A stretch of 9,522 nucleotides of DNA from Flavobacteriaceae bacterium. GTDB taxonomy: Bacteria; Bacteroidota; Bacteroidia; Flavobacteriales; Flavobacteriaceae. This document shows, one piece after another, positions 1 to 6,735 of this stretch; position 1 is the first letter of the stretch, and each line of letters opens with the position of its first letter. The notes beneath the pieces were generated by a model. That model searched no databases, was not told where the DNA came from, and saw only the letters and a program-made list of their open reading frames with translations. The position numbers and the translations under genes are program-made. The stretch covers positions 1-9,522 of the forward strand of contig JAAZXZ010000138.1 of the NCBI GenBank assembly GCA_014239895.1. The letters are read 5' to 3'.

Positions 1-1715
1 ATCTCTTTAAACTGTCTTCTAACTTCATACACCATTTCCATTGCTGCTTTACCTACAGCATTCATTGCTAATGCTGAAAAGACAACAGGAATCATCCCCC
101 CAACAAATAACATAGCTAAAACTGGTGCCTTGAAAATATTAATTCCATCAATTCCAGTAAAAGTTACATAAGCTGCAAAAAGAGCTAAGGATGTTAATGC
201 TGCAGAAGCGATAGCAAATCCTTTTCCAGTAGCTGCAGTGGTATTACCAACTGAATCTAATATATCAGTCCTTTCTCTTACAATTGGATCTTGTTCGCTC
301 ATTTCTGCAATACCGCCTGCATTATCAGAAATGGGACCAAAGGCATCTATTGCTAATTGCATTCCAGTAGTTGCCATCATAGCAGATGCTGATAAAGCAA
401 CTCCATAAAATCCTGCAAAAGCATATGCAGTCCAAATTGCTGCTGCAAATAATAGTACAGATCCAAATGTAGACATCATCCCTGTAGCTAAACCAGCAAT
501 AATATTAGTTCCTGCTCCAGTACTAGATTTTTGAACAATTTCAAGAACTGGTTTTTTCCCCAGTCCTGTGTAATATTCAGTAATAGAAGATATTAGCCAG
601 CCTACTACAAGTCCTGTAAGAGTTGCATAGAAAACATTCATAGATGAAATATCTCTAGTCCCCTCTCCAAAAAATTCCATTGTTATAGTTTCGGGTAACA
701 TATAGTTTACAAGGAAATAACATGTAATTGCAACTAACGCTATTGAAAGCCAATTACCTTTATTTAAAGCTCTCATTACTTCATCTTCCTTAGCATCATT
801 GGAGTTTATTTTTACAACCATAGTTCCAATAAGAGATATAATAATGCCCAAACCTGCAATTGCCATTGGCAACAGAATTGGACCAATACCTCCAAAGGCA
901 TCATCGATAGATCCACCCATATCCTTAATAACATAATTTCCAAGTACCATTGCTGCCAATACTGTTGCAACATACGATCCAAATAAATCTGCACCCATAC
1001 CTGCTACATCACCTACATTATCACCTACATTGTCTGCAATTGTAGCTGGATTTCTAGGATCATCTTCAGGAATTCCTGCTTCAACCTTTCCAACTAAATC
1101 AGCACCAACATCAGCTGCCTTTGTATATATTCCTCCACCTACTCTAGCAAATAAAGCTATTGATTCTGCACCTAGAGAAAATCCTGCTAATGTTTCAAGG
1201 ACAATAGTCATATCTTCAACAGAAGTCCATGATCCGCTCATGAAAAAATTAAAAAATATTATAAAGAATGTCGTCAATCCAAGTACAGCTAAACCAGCCA
1301 CTCCTAATCCCATTACAGTTCCTCCTGCAAATGAAATATTTAATGCATCTGGCAGGCTTGTCTTTGCAGCTTGAGTTGTTCTTACATTTGTCTTTGTAGC
1401 AATTTTCATTCCCATATTTCCAGCAAGTGCTGAGAAAAAAGCACCAAAAATAAAAGCTACAACTATTAATATATGAGAAGTAGGAACAACAAATGAAATT
1501 CCTGCTAAAACTAAACTGACAACAACAACAAAAATTGATAATAATTTATATTCGGCATTTAAAAAAGCTAATGCTCCTTCATGTATATGATCAGAAATTT
1601 CTTTCATCTTGCCATCACCAGCATCTTGTTTCATAACCCATGATCTTTTAATAAAGACATAGATTAAACCTAAAAATGCCATAGCAATTGGCATATAAAT
1701 TATCATTGCATCCAT
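1..1715 (-). CDS. hppA: Membrane-bound ion-pumping pyrophosphatase, partial (C-terminus beyond left edge)
   Basis: Hydrolyses cytoplasmic PPi to pump H+ (or Na+) out across the inner membrane. I translated it by hand: 571 codons read without a stop from ATG at 1715 to the window edge. An in-frame TAA lies 15 nt upstream of this ATG; a second in-frame ATG follows at codon 4. Visible hallmarks are the PPi/Mg-binding motif D-x7-K-x-E (D202, K210, E212), the acidic loop EDDPRNPATIADNVGDNVGD (217-236), PISDNAGGIAEM (461-472) and GNTTAATGKG (490-499). Hydrophobic helices alternate throughout. The family is usually about 650-800 residues, so the C-terminal part, with the last Asp-rich motif, lies outside. 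A494 and G497 are the residues typical of K+-dependent enzymes. TM5 carries E184, while G246 sits where many homologues have Glu in TM6; this combination resembles the Flavobacterium-type H+ pumps. The gene lies 67 bp after pdhB on the same strand and may be co-transcribed. The family call is very safe; ion specificity is inferred. Confidence 0.96.
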   Translation of the reverse strand, partial: MDAMIIYMPIAMAFLGLIYVFIKRSWVMKQDAGDGKMKEISDHIHEGALAFLNAEYKLLSIFVVVVSLVLAGISFVVPTSHILIVVAFIFGAFFSALAGNMGMKIATKTNVRTTQAAKTSLPDALNISFAGGTVMGLGVAGLAVLGLTTFFIIFFNFFMSGSWTSVEDMTIVLETLAGFSLGAESIALFARVGGGIYTKAADVGADLVGKVEAGIPEDDPRNPATIADNVGDNVGDVAGMGADLFGSYVATVLAAMVLGNYVIKDMGGSIDDAFGGIGPILLPMAIAGLGIIISLIGTMVVKINSNDAKEDEVMRALNKGNWLSIALVAITCYFLVNYMLPETITMEFFGEGTRDISSMNVFYATLTGLVVGWLISSITEYYTGLGKKPVLEIVQKSSTGAGTNIIAGLATGMMSTFGSVLLFAAAIWTAYAFAGFYGVALSASAMMATTGMQLAIDAFGPISDNAGGIAEMSEQDPIVRERTDILDSVGNTTAATGKGFAIASAALTSLALFAAYVTFTGIDGINIFKAPVLAMLFVGGMIPVVFSALAMNAVGKAAMEMVYEVRRQFKE

Positions 1716-1739
1716 ATTTGTATATTTTTATTTAGTTGG

Positions 1740-1747
1740 CAAAAATA
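1740..1747 (-). promoter_or_regulatory. Possible -7 promoter element (TATTTTTG) for hppA
   Basis: Read on the minus strand this is TATTTTTG, matching the Bacteroidota -7 consensus TAnnTTTG. It lies about 24 nt before the hppA ATG, inside the pdhB-hppA gap. I found no TTG at the expected -33 spacing, so it is a weak call. It would give hppA its own transcript in addition to read-through from pdhB. Confidence 0.35.
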
Positions 1748-1782
1748 ATGAAATAGGTTTAATTAAAAAATACTCAGATATT

Positions 1783-2760
1783 TTATTTATATAATACCTT
1801 ATGTACTGCTTTAATCACATCATTACTATTTGGCAACCATTCTTTTAGCAATACTGGTGAGTATGGAGCTGGTGTGTCAGCCGTATTAATTTTTTCAATA
1901 GGTGCGTCTAAATAGTCAAAAGCCTGAGACTGTACTTGATATGTAATCTCTGTTGATACATTACCAAAAGGCCATGCCTCTTCTAGAATTACAAGTCTAT
2001 TGGTTTTTCTCACTGATTCAATTATTGTTTTGTGATCCATTGGTCTTACAGTTCTTAGATCAATAATTTCACAAAAAATATCTTCCTTAGCTAATTCATC
2101 AGCAGCCTTGTAAGCTTCTTTAATAATTTTTCCAAATGAGACAATAGTAACATCTTTTCCTTCTCTTTTCACTTCTGCCACTCCTATTGGTAAAGTATAT
2201 TCTCCTTCAGGAACCTCGCCCTTATCTCCATACATTTGCTCACTTTCCATAAATATTACAGGGTCATCATCTCTAATTGCAGACTTTAATAGTCCTTTAG
2301 CATCATAAGGATTGGATGGTACAACTACTTTTAATCCAGGGGTATTTGCGTACCAACTTTCAAAAGCTTGTGAATGTGTTGCACCCAATTGTCCTGCAGA
2401 TGCTGTTGGTCCTCTAAAGACAATCGGACAATTAAATTGTCCTCCAGACATTTGTCTAATTTTTGCTGCATTATTGATAATTTGATCTATCCCAACAAGT
2501 GAAAAATTAAATGTCATATACTCAACTATTGGTCGATTGCCGCTCATAGTAGAACCTATAGCAATACCTGAAAATCCTAATTCTGAAATAGGAGTGTCTA
2601 TAACTCGCTTATTCCCAAATTCTTCAAGCATTCCTTTAGATGCTTTATATGCTCCATTATATTCCGCTACTTCCTCCCCCATTAAGTAGACGTTTTCGTC
2701 TCGTCTCATTTCCTCACACATAGCCTCACACACAGCTTCTCTAAATTGAATCAATCTCAT
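1783..2760 (-). CDS. pdhB: Pyruvate dehydrogenase E1 component, beta subunit
   Basis: Beta subunit of the thiamine-diphosphate-dependent E1 (alpha2beta2) of the cytoplasmic pyruvate dehydrogenase complex, which decarboxylates pyruvate and transfers acetyl to the lipoyl groups of E2. The 325 residues are the full family length. The N-terminal pyrimidine-binding half (about 1-180) holds GEEVAEYNGAYK (28-39), whose Glu contacts the ThDP aminopyrimidine in E1b enzymes; RGPTASAGQLGATHSQ (116-131), with the conserved His129; and PSNPYDAKGLL (148-158). The C-terminal transketolase domain holds EIIDLRTVRPMD (231-242) and LEEAWPFGN (259-267). GAYKASKG favours pyruvate over branched-chain E1, and the sequence closely resembles flavobacterial PdhB. 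The ATG at 2760 fits the usual N-terminus (IQFREA near residue 4). The E1 alpha and E2 genes are not in the window. The gene is divergent from etfB and followed by hppA. Confidence 0.96.
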   Translation of the reverse strand: MRLIQFREAVCEAMCEEMRRDENVYLMGEEVAEYNGAYKASKGMLEEFGNKRVIDTPISELGFSGIAIGSTMSGNRPIVEYMTFNFSLVGIDQIINNAAKIRQMSGGQFNCPIVFRGPTASAGQLGATHSQAFESWYANTPGLKVVVPSNPYDAKGLLKSAIRDDDPVIFMESEQMYGDKGEVPEGEYTLPIGVAEVKREGKDVTIVSFGKIIKEAYKAADELAKEDIFCEIIDLRTVRPMDHKTIIESVRKTNRLVILEEAWPFGNVSTEITYQVQSQAFDYLDAPIEKINTADTPAPYSPVLLKEWLPNSNDVIKAVHKVLYK

Positions 2761-2777
2761 TAAATTAAAATTTTGAA

Positions 2778-2785
2778 CAAAAGTA
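2778..2785 (-). promoter_or_regulatory. Probable -7 promoter element (TACTTTTG) for pdhB
   Basis: On the minus strand it reads TACTTTTG, an exact match to the Bacteroidota TAnnTTTG element, 17 nt upstream of the pdhB ATG. Transcription would start about a dozen bases before the start codon, giving a very short leader. No TTG is found at the standard -33 distance. It is one half of the divergent pdhB/etfB control region. Confidence 0.45.
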
Positions 2786-2861
2786 ATAAACCTACAATAT
2801 TAATTAAAATAGTAAAGCAAAAAATATTTGTTTGATAATAATTATTTTAAGTTAAATTATG

Positions 2862-2869
2862 TATTTTTG
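2862..2869 (+). promoter_or_regulatory. Probable -7 promoter element (TATTTTTG) for etfBA
   Basis: TATTTTTG matches TAnnTTTG on the plus strand, 27 nt upstream of the etfB ATG at 2897. The nearest upstream TTTG copies (2827-2830 and 2831-2834) lie about 27 nt before it, longer than the usual spacing of about 19-21, so the -33 element is uncertain. The element's position also argues against translation starting at the in-frame TTG at 2828, which would lie upstream of the promoter. Confidence 0.45.
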
Positions 2870-2896
2870 TCTACCAAATTTTATCCCTTAAATCTA

Positions 2897-3643
2897 ATGA
2901 AAATATTAGTGTGTATAAGCCATGTTCCTGATACCACATCAAAAATAAATTTCATAGAAAATAATTCAAAATTTGATAAAAATGGCATTCAGTTTGTAAT
3001 TAATCCAAATGATGAATTTGGATTAACAAGGGCTATGTGGTTTAAAGAAAAACTAGGAGCTTCTGTAGATGTAATTAATGTAGGGCTTGCAGATACTGAG
3101 CCTACATTAAGAAAAGCACTTGCAATTGGAGCAGATAAAGCGATTAGAATTAATTCTGATCCAAAAAATGGACTTAATGTAGCAAAGCAAATTGCACATA
3201 TAGTCTCTTCTGAAAGTTATGACTTAATAATTGGAGGAAGAGAATCTATTGACTATAATGGAGGAATGGTCCCTGGAATGATTGCAGGTCTAACAGACTA
3301 TAATTTTGTTGATAAATGCATTAGTCTAGAAATTAATAATGACAGTATTACAGCAGCTAGAGAAATTGAGGGAGGAAAACAAATTATCGAATCAAAGCTT
3401 CCAATTGTTATTGCTGGACAAAAGGGATTGGTTGAAGAGAGTGATCTTAGAATTCCTAATATGAGAGGTATTATGATGGCTAGAAGAAAAGAACTTCAAG
3501 TAGTTGATGCAATTGATGAAGATAATTCTACGTGTACAATTAATTTTGAAAAACCCAAACCAAAAGGCGAAGTAACATTGGTATCATCTGATAATGTTGA
3601 TGAACTAATAAATCTTCTTCATAACGAAGCTAAAGCAATATAA
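2897..3643 (+). CDS. etfB: Electron transfer flavoprotein, beta subunit
   Basis: The AMP-binding subunit of the soluble FAD-containing electron transfer flavoprotein, which takes electrons from acyl-CoA and other dehydrogenases and passes them to a membrane quinone reductase. From ATG 2897 it is 248 residues, the normal EtfB length. The open frame extends 23 codons further upstream to a TTG, but that stretch has no family resemblance and would overlap the promoter; MKILVCISHVPDT is the typical EtfB beginning. Visible features are the nucleotide-binding N-terminal strand, NPNDEFGLTRA (36-46), LRKALAIGADKAIRI (71-85), and GGRESIDYNGGMVPGMIAG (113-131) in the AMP-binding fold. The docking-loop region GLVEESDLRIPNMRGIMMAR (177-196) stands where many Etf proteins have LNEPRY...LPNIMKAK. 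This differs from the mammalian pattern but resembles flavobacterial EtfB as I recall it. One base separates its stop from the etfA start. Confidence 0.95.
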   Translation: MKILVCISHVPDTTSKINFIENNSKFDKNGIQFVINPNDEFGLTRAMWFKEKLGASVDVINVGLADTEPTLRKALAIGADKAIRINSDPKNGLNVAKQIAHIVSSESYDLIIGGRESIDYNGGMVPGMIAGLTDYNFVDKCISLEINNDSITAAREIEGGKQIIESKLPIVIAGQKGLVEESDLRIPNMRGIMMARRKELQVVDAIDEDNSTCTINFEKPKPKGEVTLVSSDNVDELINLLHNEAKAI

Positions 3644-3644
3644 A

Positions 3645-4607
3645 ATGGGGATATTAATATACGCAGAGTCAGAAAATGGAAAATATAAGAAAGATTCATT
3701 TGAAATTGCTTCTTATGCTAGAGTAACTGCTAATAAATTAAATACTTCAGTAACAGCAGTTTCAATTAATGCAGATGATCCAAGCGAATTAGGAAATTAT
3801 GGGGTTGATAAAGTTTTACATATCTCTAATAACAGTCTGAAAAATTTTAATGCTGCAATATATGCTGATATAATAAAGCAAGCCTTTGAAAAGGAAAGTT
3901 CAAATCTAGCAATACTAAGCTCAAGTTCAAATGCTAAATATCTTGGATCACTTTTATCAGTAAAAATAAATGCAGGATATATTACTAATGTCATTGAAAT
4001 TCCTAAAGAATTTGATCCACTTACAGTAAAAAGAAATTCGTTTACAAACAAAGCATTTGAATATGCTAAAATAAATAGCAAAAACAGACTACTAGCTCTA
4101 TCAAAAAATTCGCATGGAGTTATTGAAAATAAAACCAGTGCCCAAATAGAAACATTTGAAGTTACTTTAGCATCTTCTGAAGTTAATGTAAAATCTACTG
4201 AAAAAGCATCTAATAAGGTAACTATTGCAGATGCTGAAATAGTAGTTTCTGGAGGAAGAGGACTGAAAGGTCCTGAAAACTGGGGGATGATTGAAGAGTT
4301 AGCAGATATATTGGGAGCAGCAACTGCATGCTCTAAGCCTGTATCAGATTTAGGATGGAGACCTCATAGTGAGCACGTTGGTCAAACCGGAAAATTAGTT
4401 TCTTCAAATTTATACATTGCTATAGGAATATCAGGTGCAATTCAACATTTAGCTGGAATAAATTCTTCAAAAGTCAAGGTAGTTATAAATAATGACCCTG
4501 ACGCTCCATTTTTTAAAGCAGCTGACTATGGGATAGTGGGTGATGCCTTTGAAGTTGTTCCAAAATTAATTGAAGGTTTAAAAACTTTCAAGTCTGAAAA
4601 TGAATAA
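3645..4607 (+). CDS. etfA: Electron transfer flavoprotein, alpha subunit
   Basis: The FAD-binding partner of EtfB; the heterodimer is a cytoplasmic electron shuttle. The 320 residues are full length. Domain I (about 1-190) has the N-terminal strand ILIYAE and is weakly conserved. The FAD domain (about 195-315) is highly conserved: VSGGRGLKGPENW (201-213), ATACSKPVSDLGW (226-238), the His/Gln-rich HVGQTGK (244-250), and LYIAIGISGAIQHLAGI (256-272) followed by NNDPDAPFF (282-290), which together make up the EtfA signature. The flavin-contact position that is Arg in many ETFs (GASR) is Lys231 here; I believe this is shared with related bacteria. The ATG starts one base after the etfB stop, so the two are surely co-transcribed and probably translationally coupled, which suits 1:1 assembly. 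The short first-domain linker is unremarkable. Confidence 0.95.
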   Translation: MGILIYAESENGKYKKDSFEIASYARVTANKLNTSVTAVSINADDPSELGNYGVDKVLHISNNSLKNFNAAIYADIIKQAFEKESSNLAILSSSSNAKYLGSLLSVKINAGYITNVIEIPKEFDPLTVKRNSFTNKAFEYAKINSKNRLLALSKNSHGVIENKTSAQIETFEVTLASSEVNVKSTEKASNKVTIADAEIVVSGGRGLKGPENWGMIEELADILGAATACSKPVSDLGWRPHSEHVGQTGKLVSSNLYIAIGISGAIQHLAGINSSKVKVVINNDPDAPFFKAADYGIVGDAFEVVPKLIEGLKTFKSENE

Positions 4608-4633
4608 GCATTTTTCTATTTGATTAAAAATAT

Positions 4634-4641
4634 TACATTTG
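4634..4641 (+). promoter_or_regulatory. Possible -7 promoter element (TACATTTG) upstream of the DUF151 gene
   Basis: TACATTTG fits TAnnTTTG and lies 24 nt before the ATG at 4666, in the 58-bp gap after etfA. A TTTG at 4619-4622 is too close (11 nt) to act as the standard -33 element. It suggests that the genes from 4666 onward can be transcribed separately from etfBA. Confidence 0.4.
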
Positions 4642-4665
4642 TTAATAATCCTAGTAATTCATTAA

Positions 4666-5265
4666 ATGGATCTAATTAGACTTTTAATAAATGGTATTTC
4701 ATATAGTCAAACTCAAAATGGAGCTTATGCCCTAATTCTAAGTGAGCTGGATGGAGAAAGAAAACTTCCAATTGTAATAGGAACATATGAGGCCCAATCT
4801 ATTGCTATTGCTATTGAAAAAGATATTAAACCTCCTAGGCCGTTAACTCATGATTTATTCAAAAGTTTCTGTGAAAGATTCGACATAATTGTCAAACAAG
4901 TGATAATACATAAATTGGTTGATGGAGTTTTTTACTCTAGTATAATTTGTGATAGAGATGGGATTGAAGAAATAATTGATTCCCGAACTAGTGATGCAAT
5001 AGCTCTAGCAACAAGATTTGATGCTCCAATTTTTACTTATGAAAATATACTGGAAAAAGCTGGAATCATAATTGAAATTGAAGAATATGATGAAGAAGAC
5101 AAAATTTTGTTTAAAGAATTATTCTCTGAAGAGACAACATTAGCAAATTCTGAAGATTTTAAAGATAAAACTATTGATGAACTCCAGAAATTATTAAAAA
5201 TTGCTGTTCAAAATGAGAATTATGAAACAGCAGCAAAAATAAGAGATGAAATATCTAACAGGTAA
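4666..5265 (+). CDS. Bifunctional nuclease (DUF151) family protein with C-terminal UVR motif
   Basis: A 199-residue cytoplasmic protein. The DUF151/bifunctional nuclease domain fills about residues 1-150, with the signatures LPIVIGTYEAQSI (34-46), PPRPLTHDL (56-64) and DSRTSDAIALATR (105-117). A charged linker leads to a UvrB/UvrC-type helical hairpin, LQKLLKIAVQNENYETAAKI (173-192), followed by RDEI. Plant members of this family were reported to have RNase and DNase activity. The role in bacteria is poorly defined, so nuclease function is only a family inference; the UVR motif usually mediates protein-protein contacts. Its last 20 bases overlap the start of the transporter gene in another frame. 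The ATG at 4666 is the start because the domain begins at once with the expected MDLIRLLINGISYS pattern. Confidence 0.9.
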   Translation: MDLIRLLINGISYSQTQNGAYALILSELDGERKLPIVIGTYEAQSIAIAIEKDIKPPRPLTHDLFKSFCERFDIIVKQVIIHKLVDGVFYSSIICDRDGIEEIIDSRTSDAIALATRFDAPIFTYENILEKAGIIIEIEEYDEEDKILFKELFSEETTLANSEDFKDKTIDELQKLLKIAVQNENYETAAKIRDEISNR

Positions 5266-6658
5266 ATTTAGATCTATAGTACTAATAATTGTAGCTATCT
5301 TATTTTCTACAACTGCATTTTCACAAAATATTGATGGAAATGAAATAATACAAAGCTCAGGTTTTACAATTCAAACATTGTTTAGAGGAATTATTGGAAT
5401 GGCTTTTTTAATTTTTATTTCATTCCTTTTAAGTAATAACCGGAAAGCAATAAACTGGAAAGCAACATCATTTGGATTATTAATACAATTAATTCTTGCA
5501 ATTAGTGTGCTAAAAATTTCATGGGTTCAAGCCATATTTGAATTTGCTGGAAAAATCTTTGTAAAAATATTAGAGTTTACAATGGAGGGAACTAAATTTC
5601 TATTTGGAGATTTAGTTAGTCTGGATAATTTTGGCGATGTCTTTATTTTTGCAATTTTACCTACAGTTATATTTTTTGCAGCTCTAACATCTGTTTTGTT
5701 TTATTTTGGGATAATTCAAAAAGTTGTTAAACTGATGGCCTTATTACTATCAAAAGTATTAGGTATATCAGGGCCAGAGAGTCTGAGTGTTGCAGGTAAT
5801 ATTTTTCTTGGCCAAACAGAATCACCGCTGATGATTAAAGCCTACCTTGAAAAGATGACTAAATCAGAAATTCTGCTAGTTATGATTGGAGGTATGGCAA
5901 CTGTTGCTGGTGGAGTATTAGCTGCATATATTGGATTTTTAGGCGGAGATGATCCGGAATTAAAAGTGTTTTATGCTAAACATCTTTTAACAGCATCTGT
6001 TATGGCTGCACCAGGGGCAATAGTAATATCTAAAATACTCTACCCTGAAACAGAAAAAATTGACACAAATGTTAATATTTCTCAAGAAAAGATTGGTGCA
6101 AATTTCCTTGATGCTATCTCTAACGGAACTACTGAAGGATTGAAATTAGCAGCAAATATTGCTGCAATGCTTCTTGTTTTTCTGGCATTTATTGCAATGG
6201 GCAACTATATTTTAGGCGCATTTGGAAATCTTATTCAAATAAATGATTGGATTAACAATAATACTGTTTATGAAGCTCTATCTATTGAACTTGTCTTAGG
6301 ATATTTATTAGCTCCGCTTATGTGGCTTATCGGTGTTGCAAAAGAAGATATAACATTAATGGGACAACTGCTTGGAATAAAAATAGTAGCAAGTGAATTT
6401 ATTGGATATATTCAACTAGCTGAGCTAAAACAAGCATCTAATCTTATTCATCTAAACTATCAAAAATCAATAATTATAGCTACATATATGCTTTGTGGAT
6501 TTGCTAACTTTGCTTCTATTGGAATACAAATTGGAGGGATTGGATCATTAGCTCCAGGACAAAGAAAAAATCTATCTAAATTTGGTTTTAAAGCATTAAT
6601 TGGAGGAACAATTGCATCACTATTATCTGCTACTATTGCAGGGATGATAATTGGGTAA
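5246..6658 (+). CDS. nupC: Concentrative (CNT/NupC-family) nucleoside transporter
   Basis: An inner-membrane symporter that imports nucleosides with Na+ or H+. The 470 residues contain about ten hydrophobic segments. Conserved motifs are GNIFLGQTESPLMIKAYL (184-201), with Glu192 in the nucleoside/Na+ site; GGMATVAGGVLAAYIG (215-230); the second-repeat Glu384 (VASEFIGY); and YMLCGFANFASIGIQIGGIG (414-433). F419, N421 and S424 have the same spacing as the ribose-binding F366/N368/S371 of the Vibrio cholerae CNT structure. Many bacterial NupC proteins are about 400 residues. The extra N-terminus here starts with a positively charged, hydrophobic stretch ending in TTAFSQ (22-27), which looks like a signal peptide with cleavage near A24-Q27. 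The ATG lies inside the previous gene, overlapping it by 20 nt. A later start would lose the signal-like segment but keep the transporter core. Substrate preference cannot be read from sequence; the thyA neighbour suggests pyrimidine salvage. Confidence 0.93.
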   Translation: MKYLTGKFRSIVLIIVAILFSTTAFSQNIDGNEIIQSSGFTIQTLFRGIIGMAFLIFISFLLSNNRKAINWKATSFGLLIQLILAISVLKISWVQAIFEFAGKIFVKILEFTMEGTKFLFGDLVSLDNFGDVFIFAILPTVIFFAALTSVLFYFGIIQKVVKLMALLLSKVLGISGPESLSVAGNIFLGQTESPLMIKAYLEKMTKSEILLVMIGGMATVAGGVLAAYIGFLGGDDPELKVFYAKHLLTASVMAAPGAIVISKILYPETEKIDTNVNISQEKIGANFLDAISNGTTEGLKLAANIAAMLLVFLAFIAMGNYILGAFGNLIQINDWINNNTVYEALSIELVLGYLLAPLMWLIGVAKEDITLMGQLLGIKIVASEFIGYIQLAELKQASNLIHLNYQKSIIIATYMLCGFANFASIGIQIGGIGSLAPGQRKNLSKFGFKALIGGTIASLLSATIAGMIIG

Positions 6659-6674
6659 AAAGTTAATAACTTTT
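6658..6674. repeat. AT-rich palindrome after the nucleoside transporter gene
   Basis: Two 8-base arms, AAAAGTTA and TAACTTTT, flank a single central A, directly after the transporter stop codon. As RNA it could form a hairpin of about 6-7 bp with one G-C pair, followed by a U-containing stretch, so it might be a weak terminator or stabilise the 3' end. As DNA it could be an operator-like dyad. The low GC makes chance plausible. The rest of the 77-bp gap before thyA (6659-6735) holds no clear TAnnTTTG promoter. Confidence 0.3.
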
Positions 6675-6735
6675 ATCACTTTTATTGTTTCACTTATAGA
6701 TCAATTTTTATTTTTATCAGATATAAAATTTTCCT

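Noticed and set aside
812..994. Short minus-strand open frame inside hppA
   Set aside because: It lies on the same strand as hppA in another frame; the hppA frame is intact with family motifs on both sides. The leucine/tryptophan-rich peptide resembles nothing.
1030..1374. Plus-strand open frame of 114 codons
   Set aside because: It is antisense to the conserved PPi-binding region of hppA. Its open length follows from the codon bias of the real gene.
1767..1784. Possible terminator hairpin at the end of pdhB
   Set aside because: The stem is six A-T pairs only (AAAATA/TATTTT) around CTCAGA and overlaps the pdhB stop codon. It is too weak to call, although a T-run follows on the minus strand.
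2837..2846. Palindrome AATAATTATT in the pdhB-etfB gap
   Set aside because: Ten bases made only of A and T in very AT-rich DNA; expected by chance.
2828..2896. N-terminal extension of EtfB from a TTG codon
   Set aside because: The extra 23 residues do not look like EtfB, and the stretch contains the likely promoter. ATG 2897 gives the standard N-terminus and length.
3797..4081. Minus-strand open frame of 94 codons
   Set aside because: It is antisense to etfA, whose frame is intact and conserved; it has no promoter or family motif of its own.
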